Assembly: GCA_938039975.1 (NCBI GenBank)
Contig: CALHTM010000024.1
Span: 30,685-94,684, forward strand
Source of the DNA: an uncultured Candidatus Saccharibacteria bacterium
GTDB taxonomy: Bacteria; Patescibacteriota; Saccharimonadia; Saccharimonadales; Saccharimonadaceae
Reading direction: 5' to 3'
DNA length: 64,000 nucleotides
Of the stretch, positions 18,024 through 26,284 are shown in pieces. Within the stretch, counting starts at the first letter, position 1. Each line of letters starts with the position of its first letter. Under the pieces are notes generated by a model that was given only the letters and a program-made list of their open reading frames with translations, was not told the DNA's origin and made no database searches. A program made the translations under genes and the position numbers.

Positions 18024-19796
18024 TTACTCCTCGATGAATCCGCCGGATTGCCGCGCCCACAACTTAGCGTAAACGCCGCGTTTTTTGGCAAGCAATTGAT
18101 CGTGCGAACCGTCTTCGACGATACGTCCGTTTTCCAGGACGATGATACGATCGAGCTTAGCGATGGTCGATAAGCGGTGGGCGATGACAATTGACGTTCG
18201 GTTTTTCATCAACGTTTCCAGCGACTTTTGGATTAGCGCTTCTGATTCTGAGTCTAATGCCGACGTTGCCTCGTCAAGGACTAAAATTGGCGCATCTTTC
18301 AAAATCGCTCTGGCAATGGCGATACGCTGCCGCTGTCCGCCTGAAAGTTTGACGCCGCGTTCACCGACTAGCGTGTCAAAACCGTCTTGCAATTTGACGA
18401 TGAAGTCGTAAGCGCCAGCCTTCTTGGCGGCTTTTTCAATCTCGGCATCAGTCGCGTCAGGCCGGCTGTAGGCGATATTTTCGCGTACTGAACGATGAAA
18501 CAACAGCGGCTCTTGCGGCACGTAGGCGATTTGCTGGCGCAGGCTTGCCTGGGTAACTTCGGCAATATCTTGCGAGTCGATTGTGATCTTGCCCGAGTCA
18601 ATATCGGCAAATCGTAGCAATAATTTGGTGAGGGTAGTTTTGCCAGACCCGCTTGATCCGACTAAACCAATTTTTTCGCCTGGCTGAATATTGAGCGAGA
18701 AATCATGAAACAAAGTGTCGCCTTGGCCTTCGTCGTGCGTAAAAGTTACGTTGTCCATGACAATGTCGCCGCGTTTAATTTTTAGTTTTTTGTCGCTGCG
18801 ATCAACTAGCGTTGTTGGTGTTTTAAGGATTTCTACCATTTCGTGAGCATCGCCAATAATACGATTGTAACTACGCATGATGCCATTCATGTTCCACAAC
18901 TCGTGCGCCACGCTGCCCGTATACGTTATGATTAAGTAAACTGATGCTACTGATACTAGATTGTGCTGAGCGGCGTATACCGCAAAAGCAATTGCGCCAA
19001 TTTTGATAATCGTGTTGATGGTCGAATAAACAGTGCTAACTTTCAGGAAACCGCGCATAGTGCCCAAGCTAGCGCTGCGCCATGAACTGACCGTTTTTGA
19101 AAAGCGCTTTTGCTCTAGCGATTCAGCGCCAGATGATTTAACCGCCAGAATATTTGAAACCATGTCGGCTAATTGGCCGCTAACTTTATTGCTGGCTTTA
19201 GCCTCTTTTTCGCTCAATTTGGCCATTGGCCTAGAGCCAAAATAGACGGCAATACTAAAAATAATTGAAAAGACAAACAGGAATAAAGCATATTGCCAAA
19301 TTAATGTCGATAAGATAATTATTGATCCAATTAAAGATATAGCTAATGGCAAAATCGACCAGAAAATTGTATCCCAAAAACGTTCGATTGCACCGTTTAG
19401 TTTATTGGTTTGGCTGACGAGCGAACCGCCAAATTTATTAGCATGGAAAAACATTGTTTGATTAGTTAATTTGCTAAAGCAGCGCGAGTGTAAATCGCGT
19501 TGTAGTGCAGTCTCGAACGTCCAGACGAGGTACAATACTAAGCGCCAGCCAATCACCGTTGAACACAGTTCGCTAACACCATATAGAACAATTAGCGTCC
19601 ATAAATTGTTAGCAGTTTGCAGCTGGTTGTGCTGGATAATATTAAGCAGCTCTGCGATAACAAGCGGGCCGACAAAAATAGAGATAACGATTGTAGTAAT
19701 TGCAAAAAATATCGCTAGATTCCTGCGGCGCTTGTAGGGTACAGATACTTGCCAGAATAGGCGTAAAATTTCTTTATCGTTAATTTTATTTTTCAA
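18024..19796 (-). CDS. ABC transporter, fused membrane and ATPase domains
   Basis: An exporter-type half transporter of about 590 residues. Six membrane helices occupy about residues 20-310 and the ATPase domain the C-terminus: GSSGSGKTTLTKLLL (Walker A), KLSGGQRQRIAIARAIL (signature), ILVLDEATSALDSESE (Walker B) and a following IAHRLSTI H-loop. It resembles MsbA/multidrug exporters; the substrate is unknown and it probably acts as a homodimer. A TTG at 19796 sits 6 bases after a GAGAGGAG site. The ATG at 19802 touches that site and the longer open frame to 19859 has no signal, so TTG is preferred. Confidence 0.9.
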   Translation of the reverse strand: MKNKINDKEILRLFWQVSVPYKRRRNLAIFFAITTIVISIFVGPLVIAELLNIIQHNQLQTANNLWTLIVLYGVSELCSTVIGWRLVLYLVWTFETALQRDLHSRCFSKLTNQTMFFHANKFGGSLVSQTNKLNGAIERFWDTIFWSILPLAISLIGSIIILSTLIWQYALFLFVFSIIFSIAVYFGSRPMAKLSEKEAKASNKVSGQLADMVSNILAVKSSGAESLEQKRFSKTVSSWRSASLGTMRGFLKVSTVYSTINTIIKIGAIAFAVYAAQHNLVSVASVYLIITYTGSVAHELWNMNGIMRSYNRIIGDAHEMVEILKTPTTLVDRSDKKLKIKRGDIVMDNVTFTHDEGQGDTLFHDFSLNIQPGEKIGLVGSSGSGKTTLTKLLLRFADIDSGKITIDSQDIAEVTQASLRQQIAYVPQEPLLFHRSVRENIAYSRPDATDAEIEKAAKKAGAYDFIVKLQDGFDTLVGERGVKLSGGQRQRIAIARAILKDAPILVLDEATSALDSESEALIQKSLETLMKNRTSIVIAHRLSTIAKLDRIIVLENGRIVEDGSHDQLLAKKRGVYAKLWARQSGGFIEE

Positions 19797-19928
19797 AAGC
19801 ATCTCCTCTCTTATGCAATTTATATTGTGAGCAGTTTGATCGTTGATAAGGCAATTCAAACGCGAGATTTAGAGGAACTCTTTTGGTTTGAGTTCATAGA
19901 TTAACCAATTATAAGGTATAATCTTGTT

Positions 19929-20732
19929 ATGAGTCAAGAACGAAAAGTTTCGTATGTTTTAATAACAGGCACTACCAGTGGCTTGGGCAGAGAATTTGCT
20001 CGTATATTTGCGCAAAATGGCTATAATATCGTTGCTGTTGCGCGTAACGAAGTTCTATTGCAACAGCAAAAACAGGAGTTAGAACGCCAGTTTGGCGTTG
20101 AAATGGTCTACATAGTTAAAGATTTGAGTGCTGAGAATAGCGCTCAAGAAGTTTATGACGAGATTAAACATAAAGGCATTGATATAGATATCTTAATTAA
20201 CAATGCCGGGTTTGGTTCGTTTGGTCGCTATGTTGATGTCGATTGGCAGCGCCAGAAGGGGCTTGCTAGCGTTAATATGCTGGCCGTGATGCAGTTGTCA
20301 TATCTATTTGGTAAAGATATGGATCGTCGCGGTAAGGGCAAGATTGTTAATATTGCATCGATTGCCTCGTTTCAAGCTGGGCCGTACATGGCGATGTATT
20401 ATGCCTCGAAAGCTTTTGTTCGCTCGTTTTCTGAAGCTTTGCATGAAGAAATGAAGGGCTCTGGCGTGTCAGTGACGGCGATTTGCCCAGGTCCGGTAGC
20501 GACTAACTTTGAAAGAAATGCTAATATGATAAACTCGGCAATGTTCACTAGGCTCAGAGTTTATACACCAGAAGTGGTTGCCGCGAAAAGCTATCGTGCT
20601 ATTATGAATAACAAAGCAGTGTATGTAGTTGGTTGGCCAAATAAACTTTTGGTGTTTTTAACGCGATTTTGTAGCTTGAAGTTTAGTAGAGTTCTCGCTA
20701 GTAAAATTAATTTAGGCAGCGGGCGAAAATAG
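19929..20732 (+). CDS. Short-chain dehydrogenase/reductase
   Basis: A 267-residue classical SDR. ITGTTSGLGREFA (about 13-25) is the Rossmann TGxxxGxG motif, NNAGFGS (about 91-97) the NAG motif, a Ser in ASIASFQAG and YYASK (about 157-161) supply the catalytic Ser, Tyr and Lys. The sequence is like acyl-ketone or DltE-type reductases, but the substrate cannot be assigned. It is a single gene with TATAAT at 19917-19922 ending 6 bases before the ATG, and ends in a hydrophobic/basic tail. Confidence 0.88.
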   Translation: MSQERKVSYVLITGTTSGLGREFARIFAQNGYNIVAVARNEVLLQQQKQELERQFGVEMVYIVKDLSAENSAQEVYDEIKHKGIDIDILINNAGFGSFGRYVDVDWQRQKGLASVNMLAVMQLSYLFGKDMDRRGKGKIVNIASIASFQAGPYMAMYYASKAFVRSFSEALHEEMKGSGVSVTAICPGPVATNFERNANMINSAMFTRLRVYTPEVVAAKSYRAIMNNKAVYVVGWPNKLLVFLTRFCSLKFSRVLASKINLGSGRK

Positions 20733-20806
20733 CCTGGTCTGACCAGTAATTTAATTGTTGAAAATCATGACCAAGAAGTGTAGCGCGGTAAGTTTTGTAA
20801 AAAGCA

Positions 20807-20842
20807 TTGTATTTTTATTGTAAATGATTTACAATAAAAATA
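20807..20842 (+). promoter_or_regulatory. Fur-type operator palindrome over the fur promoter
   Basis: Perfect inverted repeat: 15-base arms at 20810-20824 and 20828-20842 with a TGA centre, core ATTGTAAA-TGA-TTTACAAT. It covers a promoter made of TTGTAT (20807-20812), 17-base spacer and TACAAT (20830-20835), and ends at the ATG at 20842. Bound protein would block the -10 box, as expected for autorepression. Confidence 0.8.
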
Positions 20843-21252
20843 TGACACAAATAGTTAGTCGACGAATCACGAAATATACTGATAGTATACTATCGATTTT
20901 ATGCCAACTGCAGCATGCTACTAATGCCGAGATTGCTAGCCGGTTGCGAGAGTTGTATTCAAATGTTAGCGATACTACGGTACATCGTATTACGCAACGT
21001 CTGCAGAGTGATGGCGTTATTGGACTGGCACCCGCGTCAAGGCAGGGCTGTTTGCGGTACGACTTTTCACCGGAATCACACGATCATTTTATATGCAGCC
21101 AGTGCGATAGTTTACAGGATATCAAAGTTCCTGATTCAGTGCGTTGCCAGATCGAGCGCCAGCTCGATGGCTGCTGTTTCGATGGTCCTTTAGTCATTAC
21201 TGGAGTATGTCAACAATGTAAAAATAGAAGGAGGAATTATGGCATTAATTAG
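20842..21252 (+). CDS. Fur-family metalloregulator
   Basis: A 136-residue Fur/Zur/PerR-type repressor. A winged helix covers about 15-75 (TVHRITQRLQSDGVI), followed by HDHFICSQC (metal-binding His and first CxxC) and GVCQQCKN (second CxxC), the structural zinc site. Which metal or peroxide it senses cannot be read off. The ATG at 20842 is chosen over one at 20824 because the latter lies inside the operator palindrome. The last codons overlap the thioredoxin start, with AGGAGG in between, so the regulator and thioredoxin form an operon, suggesting redox or metal stress. Confidence 0.9.
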   Translation: MTQIVSRRITKYTDSILSILCQLQHATNAEIASRLRELYSNVSDTTVHRITQRLQSDGVIGLAPASRQGCLRYDFSPESHDHFICSQCDSLQDIKVPDSVRCQIERQLDGCCFDGPLVITGVCQQCKNRRRNYGIN

Positions 21253-21577
21253 TATTACAACTAAACAAGAGTTTGAAGAAAAAGTACTAAAAAGCAAGCG
21301 TCCGGTCTTGGTTGATTTTTGGGCGCCATGGTGTCCGCCGTGTCGAGCGATGGCGCCAATATTGCAGCAGATCGCTGACGAGACAGATTTTGATATTGTT
21401 AAAATTGACACTGATGCTAGTAATGACAACAAAGAACTGGCTATGCATTACCGCGTGCAGGGTATACCAAATATGAAGATTTTTACTGCTGGCGAGGAAG
21501 TTGCTGAGCTGATCGGTATGAAATCAAAACAGACACTAATTGATGCGTTGGAAAAAGCTAGAGAAACTATTAATTAA
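21239..21577 (+). CDS. trxA: Thioredoxin
   Basis: A 112-residue thioredoxin. VDFWAPWCPPCRAMAP holds the active-site dithiol at Cys32 and Cys35; the pair reads CPPC and not the usual CGPC, which tends to alter redox potential. The cis-proline segment VQGIPNMKIF and the late GEEVAELIG turn are present, and length is normal. AGGAGG lies 6 bases before the ATG. It overlaps the fur gene by 14 bases and the next gene begins 2 bases later, so all three are likely one transcript under the Fur-type operator. Confidence 0.95.
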   Translation: MALISITTKQEFEEKVLKSKRPVLVDFWAPWCPPCRAMAPILQQIADETDFDIVKIDTDASNDNKELAMHYRVQGIPNMKIFTAGEEVAELIGMKSKQTLIDALEKARETIN

Positions 21578-21578
21578 T

Positions 21579-22484
21579 ATGTCATCACGGAGTAATTATC
21601 AAAAGCTTTTCGTGCGAAGATCGCTAAGATATTTACCGCACCATACCCTAATGTTAATTATTTACAAAAGTAAGTTGTTTCGTTTTGAAAAGGCTTTAGA
21701 TACTATCGCTAAAAGGAAAATAATTAATGTAAAGGATTTACTTTCATTTGACAACTCTGATATAAAAGAATATCAAAAACTAACGAAAGATACTCAACTT
21801 TGGCATGGTACTGGTCGTTGGCAGCACGGTAAGGATAGTATAGTTGACGTGATGAAAAGTTTTTGCGATATTGCTGGCCTCAAGCCATCCCGCGATGTGT
21901 ATGCAGTTTTTGGCGGCAGTGATCGGCATATCGTACATTCGGTTTCATTATGCCGGAGTCGGATGGTGGCGCGATCATATGCTGACATGCATGGTCTTGG
22001 TTGGAAAGAGAAAAATCGCTATGGCGACGCTCTGACTTGGACATCGTATTACTACAGTTTGTTTTATGCGCGACTATTTACGGTCAATGGGGTCAAAATG
22101 TTGCGCCGTTGGAAAACTTGGCGTGCATTATCGCATGATGAAAATGGCGATAATACTTGGGGAAAGAAAGTAAATAAGCAGGCGCGCGATGTGTGGGATA
22201 TCTTTTGTCTGGGTAGCGATATTTCGGGTAATTATCCAATTTTAATTGGCATTAAGAGCCTTGATTCGCAATTAAAATTAGAAAAACCGATGCGCTACTA
22301 CGAAGTGCGCGCTGATAAACGGATAGGCGTTGCAAATATTTCACACATAGAAGTTCCTCGCGATAAGCAGGATGAAATGCGAGAGTTATTGCTTTCATGT
22401 GGTATTGACATACCAGTGACGAGCATTGAATTAGGCGAATATGTCAGTACGCAGAAGCGTTTTACTGAATTGCTCGGCTGGTAG
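21579..22484 (+). CDS. Hypothetical protein with ADP-ribosyltransferase-like motif
   Basis: A 301-residue protein of no clear family. Residues around 70-80 read TQLWHGTGRWQ, followed by a helix and an IAGLKPS turn, then SLCRSRMVARSYADMHG. The order HGT, I..GL, S-L, A..YA resembles the first strands of ADP-ribosyltransferases and tRNA 2'-phosphotransferases. A conserved late Glu could be in HIEVPRDK or SIELGEYVS. No secretion signal is seen. It begins 2 bases after trxA, so its expression is probably tied to the redox operon. The fold assignment is an inference from short motifs. Confidence 0.45.
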   Translation: MSSRSNYQKLFVRRSLRYLPHHTLMLIIYKSKLFRFEKALDTIAKRKIINVKDLLSFDNSDIKEYQKLTKDTQLWHGTGRWQHGKDSIVDVMKSFCDIAGLKPSRDVYAVFGGSDRHIVHSVSLCRSRMVARSYADMHGLGWKEKNRYGDALTWTSYYYSLFYARLFTVNGVKMLRRWKTWRALSHDENGDNTWGKKVNKQARDVWDIFCLGSDISGNYPILIGIKSLDSQLKLEKPMRYYEVRADKRIGVANISHIEVPRDKQDEMRELLLSCGIDIPVTSIELGEYVSTQKRFTELLGW

Positions 22485-22541
22485 AGAAAAGAAATTAGAC
22501 TAAAGCTGGCGAAGTGGATGTGATAAGATTATTAATAATAT

Positions 22542-23129
22542 ATGAAGTCGCATACTAAACCGCTTTTGTATGATCAGATCGCAACCGATCCAATGAATGC
22601 TGATTTTGCCAATAGAGGTTGGTCGCCTGTGTATTCTGCTTTGTCAAGTTCGCGAATTGTACTGGTCGGGCAGGCGCCAGGTCGAATTGCTCAGCAAACG
22701 CTAAAGCCGTGGAATGATGCGAGCGGTCGCTTGCTTCGGCAATGGCTGAACGTAACGGACGAGCAGTTTTACGATCCCGATCTCTTTGCGTTGATGCCGA
22801 TAGATTTTTATTATCCAGGCAAGGGAGTACACGGTGATTTGCCGCCTCGTTTGGATTTTGCCAGGAAATGGCATCCGTGTTTGCTAGCGCAGATGCCGAA
22901 TGTGCGATTGACAATTTTGGTTGGTTCGTATGCGCAAAAATATTATCTTGATCGCCGCGCCAAGCAGAATTTGACAGCAACTGTGGCGGATTTTAATATA
23001 TATTTGCCAGATTATTTTCCATTAGTTCATCCATCACCGCTCAATATTGGCTGGCGCAAACGTAATCCCTGGTTTGAATCGGACGTTATTCCAGTTCTAC
23101 AAACTATAGTTAAGGAGGTGTTGTCATGA
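22542..23129 (+). CDS. Uracil-DNA glycosylase family protein
   Basis: A 195-residue member of the uracil-DNA glycosylase superfamily, which removes damaged bases. VLVGQAPGR (about 40-48) is the GxAPG motif that positions water and base, DASGRLLRQWL follows as in the family, and LVHPSPLN (about 164-171) is the DNA-intercalating HPSPLN loop. The family includes close relatives of unknown specificity, so uracil as substrate is not proven. It overlaps the DUF488 gene by 4 bases (ATGA). Confidence 0.85.
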   Translation: MKSHTKPLLYDQIATDPMNADFANRGWSPVYSALSSSRIVLVGQAPGRIAQQTLKPWNDASGRLLRQWLNVTDEQFYDPDLFALMPIDFYYPGKGVHGDLPPRLDFARKWHPCLLAQMPNVRLTILVGSYAQKYYLDRRAKQNLTATVADFNIYLPDYFPLVHPSPLNIGWRKRNPWFESDVIPVLQTIVKEVLS

Positions 23130-23470
23130 CAGTTTATAAAATTAAACGAATTTACGAATCGCCAGAATCGAACGATGGCTACCGCGTGCTAGTTGACCGA
23201 TTATGGCCGCGCGGTATAAGTAAAGAACGAGCGGCGCTAGACGAGTGGGCTAAAGAAATCGCGCCAACCAATGAGCTGCGCCAATGGTTTAATCATGACC
23301 CAGAAAAATTTACAGAATTTTCAGAACGTTACAGAAAAGAGTTAGATGAAAATCCTGCCGCTATCAAGGCGAGAAATGACTGGCCTAATCATCCAATCGT
23401 TACGCTATTGTATAGCGCTAAGGATGCGGAGTTTAACCAGGCGGTAGTACTTAAGCAATGGTTAGAATAA
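23126..23470 (+). CDS. DUF488 (YeaO-like) protein
   Basis: A 114-residue protein with the DUF488 signature: YRVLVDRLWPRGISKE near residues 19-34, EWAKEIAPTNELRQWF, HDPEKFTEFSERYRKEL, and a VTLLYSAKD strand near the C-terminus. The biochemical role of the family is unknown. AAGGAGGTG lies 7 bases before the ATG, which overlaps the upstream glycosylase stop, indicating cotranscription. Confidence 0.85.
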   Translation: MTVYKIKRIYESPESNDGYRVLVDRLWPRGISKERAALDEWAKEIAPTNELRQWFNHDPEKFTEFSERYRKELDENPAAIKARNDWPNHPIVTLLYSAKDAEFNQAVVLKQWLE

Positions 23471-23515
23471 ATAGCGCTCTTCAAAAATACTCATTTTTGA
23501 CGTAAAATATAATTA

Positions 23516-25000
23516 ATGATACGACTCCACAACACTCTGACGCGTCGGCTTGATGATTTTACTCCGCTATCGTCTGATAAAGTGACTTTATATACTTGCG
23601 GACCGACTGTCTACGATGATTTGCATGTCGGTAACTGGGCAGCCTACATCTATTGGGATACGCTAGTTCGGACATTGCAAATTGACGGCTATACGGTTGA
23701 TCGCGTGATGAATATAACCGATGTTGGACATTTGGTTAGTGATGCAGACGAAGGTGAGGATAAGCTTGAAAAGGGCGCTCGCCGCGATGGAAAAACTGCT
23801 TGGGAAATCGCTGAATACTACACGCAACATTTTCTTGACGGCATGAAAGCGCTCAATCTTATTCCACCGACGCATATAGCCAAAGCGACTGACTACATTT
23901 CGCAGCAGATTTCTTTGCTGCGGGCTCTTAAACAGCGCGGCTGCACCTATCAAACCAGTGACGGCATTTATTTTGATACTAGTACTTTTCCGCGTTACGC
24001 CGACTTTGCGCAGCTTGATTTGAGCGCCCAAAAAGCTGGCGCTCGCGTCGATGCTAACAGTGAGAAGCGTCAACCGTGGGATTTCGCGCTCTGGAAATTT
24101 ACCGAGAAGGGCAAAGTACGCGATATGGAGTGGGAGACGCCTGCTGATTTGCTAGATACGCCACCAAAAGATAATAAGCCAGTCATGGGCTTTCCTGGTT
24201 GGCACTTGGAATGCTCGGCTATCGCCATGAGCTTGCTCGGCAAGACAATCGATATTCATACTGGCGGAATTGATCACATCCCGGTGCATCACACTAACGA
24301 AATCGCCCAGAGCGAAGCGGCAACTGGCCAAAGGTTTGCGAACTTTTGGCTGCACTGCAACCACCTGAAGATTAATGGCGGCAAAATCAGCAAATCCCTC
24401 GGTAATGGCTACACGCTTGATGATCTAAAGCGGCATGGTTTCTCAGCGATGGATTTGCGAATGTTTATTTTGCAGGGACATTATTCTAATGAAGGTAATT
24501 TTTCATTCGAGAATTTGCAGGCAGCGCACAACCGGCTGCAACATTGGCGCGAAGTGGCTTGTTTACGACATCAAGTTCACGATCGCTTACATAGCGATAC
24601 CGAGAACAATGATCTACGACATGATTTCTCGCCAAGCGCGGCTATTGGCGCTGTCAAAGAAGCGTTAAACGATAACTTAGAAACGCCACGGGCGCTAGCT
24701 ATTGTCGATAAAGCCTTAACTGAACTTGACAAAAAACCACCGCAGAAAGTCTATCGAGCTGGATTAATCGAATTTTTAGAGTTTGTTGATGCGGCATTGG
24801 GGCTTGAGCTTTTGGACTCAACTCCCGATATTGATGATGAATGTAAGCGGCTATTGGTAGAACGCCGCCGTGCTCGCGATAACAAGAATTGGGTAAATTC
24901 CGATGAATTACGCGATGAGCTGCTCAATGAATACGGTGTAGTTGTCAAAGATACTGCACATGATACTTTATGGGCGTATGCTGACGAAAAACCAGAGTAG
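23516..25000 (+). CDS. cysS: Cysteinyl-tRNA synthetase
   Basis: A 494-residue class I synthetase. TCGPTVYDDLHVGNW (about 27-41) contains the zinc Cys and the HIGH-type HVGN motif. GWHLECSAIA holds the second zinc Cys and IDHIPVHHTNE the His ligands. KISKSLGN is the KMSKS loop. The C-terminal helical domain RRRARDNKNW is present. All landmarks and length are normal. A TAAAAT box at 23503-23508 ends 7 bases before the ATG without Shine-Dalgarno. Confidence 0.97.
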   Translation: MIRLHNTLTRRLDDFTPLSSDKVTLYTCGPTVYDDLHVGNWAAYIYWDTLVRTLQIDGYTVDRVMNITDVGHLVSDADEGEDKLEKGARRDGKTAWEIAEYYTQHFLDGMKALNLIPPTHIAKATDYISQQISLLRALKQRGCTYQTSDGIYFDTSTFPRYADFAQLDLSAQKAGARVDANSEKRQPWDFALWKFTEKGKVRDMEWETPADLLDTPPKDNKPVMGFPGWHLECSAIAMSLLGKTIDIHTGGIDHIPVHHTNEIAQSEAATGQRFANFWLHCNHLKINGGKISKSLGNGYTLDDLKRHGFSAMDLRMFILQGHYSNEGNFSFENLQAAHNRLQHWREVACLRHQVHDRLHSDTENNDLRHDFSPSAAIGAVKEALNDNLETPRALAIVDKALTELDKKPPQKVYRAGLIEFLEFVDAALGLELLDSTPDIDDECKRLLVERRRARDNKNWVNSDELRDELLNEYGVVVKDTAHDTLWAYADEKPE

Positions 25001-25058
25001 ACTCAAGTGTTTAAAAGATTCTTTTTGAATGGCGTGAGCTGGCTAGGCCAATCCTTTA

Positions 25059-26231
25059 CTAGGCTTCAGCTTCTGATTTAGCTGCCTCTGGTTTACTTTT
25101 TTCGCGGCGAACACGCTTGAGCAGGCGAGCAAGCTTTGTTGGTTTGGCAGTTGGTTCTTCGCGGCGTTCGACCTTGATATATTCAGTTGCAAGCACTTTG
25201 GCACAGCCAGCTATCGGTATCGAGATAATACCGCCAACCATACCGAACATGTACAGTCCTATAGTTACCGCCATCAAAACCATTAGCGGCGAAAGTTCAA
25301 TACGCTTCGATTGAATAGTTGGCGAAATTACATTATTCTCAATCTGCTGATAAATGATGAAGTAAATACCAAAAGCTATCGCTGCTGGCATACTATTAAT
25401 TGCCAGTAATGCAAAGACGATAATGCCGCCAATTCCTGCGCCGAACATTGGGATCAGCGACAAGATAAACATGATAGCAATCGTTGGCAAAGCTATGTTT
25501 GCTGGTACTGCTGGAAAAACTTGACTCAAGATAAATACTGTTAAGCCGGCAAAAGCACCATCTAAACCCGAAACGATCAATTGTCCGCTTACATATCCAG
25601 AGATTACCGCATTCATCCGCCGGAAGATGATTCGATGGTGCTGCATTCGCTTATCGTTGCTATATAATCCCCAGAAGTATCGTGACCAGCGCGGTCCTTC
25701 GACTAGCATTAGGAATGTTAGAACTAGCGCTAGCGAGGCTTCGGTGATTAGCGACATTGTTGTTCCGACGCCGCTGAGAAAGTTCTGTCCAAAGTTTGCC
25801 AGCCACGACGTTGCATTTCCCTGTATTGAAACGACCATTTGATCAATCTGCGATTCTAGATGATAACGCGATACTATAGCACCAAAACCCTTCCACTGTG
25901 CCGACATTGTTCGTATTGTATCGGGCAGAGTTTGTAAAAAGCTAATTGTTTGCTGAACTATTGGCGGTACTGCCAAAAACAGAATCGCCGCTAGTATTGC
26001 TACAATCACGATAAAAGCGATAGCTGTACTGAGGGTTCGGCTGCGGTTGGGTAGTTTATTAGCCAACCAGCTGACTGGCCCATTGAGAGCTAGTGCTAAG
26101 AATGCTGCCGCTCCAATAATTACTAACGCTGTACGAGCATTCCAAATTAATAAGCCTGCTAACCCAAAGCCGATTACTACCAGCCAAAAACGTACGAATG
26201 TTATAGTGTCTATCTCGATTTTAACCTTCAT
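25059..26231 (-). CDS. AI-2E family transporter
   Basis: A 390-residue protein of the AI-2E/YdiK/TqsA family with about eight membrane helices. Visible landmarks are the N-terminal hairpin of helices (FWLVVIGFGLAGLLIW and LVIIGAAAFLALALNGPV), a polar extracytoplasmic stretch near residues 75-150, and LPTIAIMFILSLIPMFGAGIG near 250. A Lys/Arg/Glu tail extends into the cytoplasm. Members are proposed to move small signals or Na+/H+; function here is unproven. TATACT (26238-26243) ends 6 bases before the ATG. The gene diverges from the P-type ATPase with only 53 bases between start codons. Confidence 0.9.
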   Translation of the reverse strand: MKVKIEIDTITFVRFWLVVIGFGLAGLLIWNARTALVIIGAAAFLALALNGPVSWLANKLPNRSRTLSTAIAFIVIVAILAAILFLAVPPIVQQTISFLQTLPDTIRTMSAQWKGFGAIVSRYHLESQIDQMVVSIQGNATSWLANFGQNFLSGVGTTMSLITEASLALVLTFLMLVEGPRWSRYFWGLYSNDKRMQHHRIIFRRMNAVISGYVSGQLIVSGLDGAFAGLTVFILSQVFPAVPANIALPTIAIMFILSLIPMFGAGIGGIIVFALLAINSMPAAIAFGIYFIIYQQIENNVISPTIQSKRIELSPLMVLMAVTIGLYMFGMVGGIISIPIAGCAKVLATEYIKVERREEPTAKPTKLARLLKRVRREKSKPEAAKSEAEA

Positions 26232-26284
26232 ATTTTCAGTATAGCGCTTTATTGTTAAAAACTAAAATTTGCTATAATGTGCTT

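Noticed and set aside
20881..20894. Perfect 14-base palindrome GATAGTATACTATC inside the fur coding region
   Set aside because: It lies within codons of the N-terminal helix, far from a promoter, and is AT-rich enough to arise by chance.
26252..26284. Eleven extra residues on the P-type ATPase
   Set aside because: The TATAAT box lies within them and ends 6 bases before the ATG at 26285.
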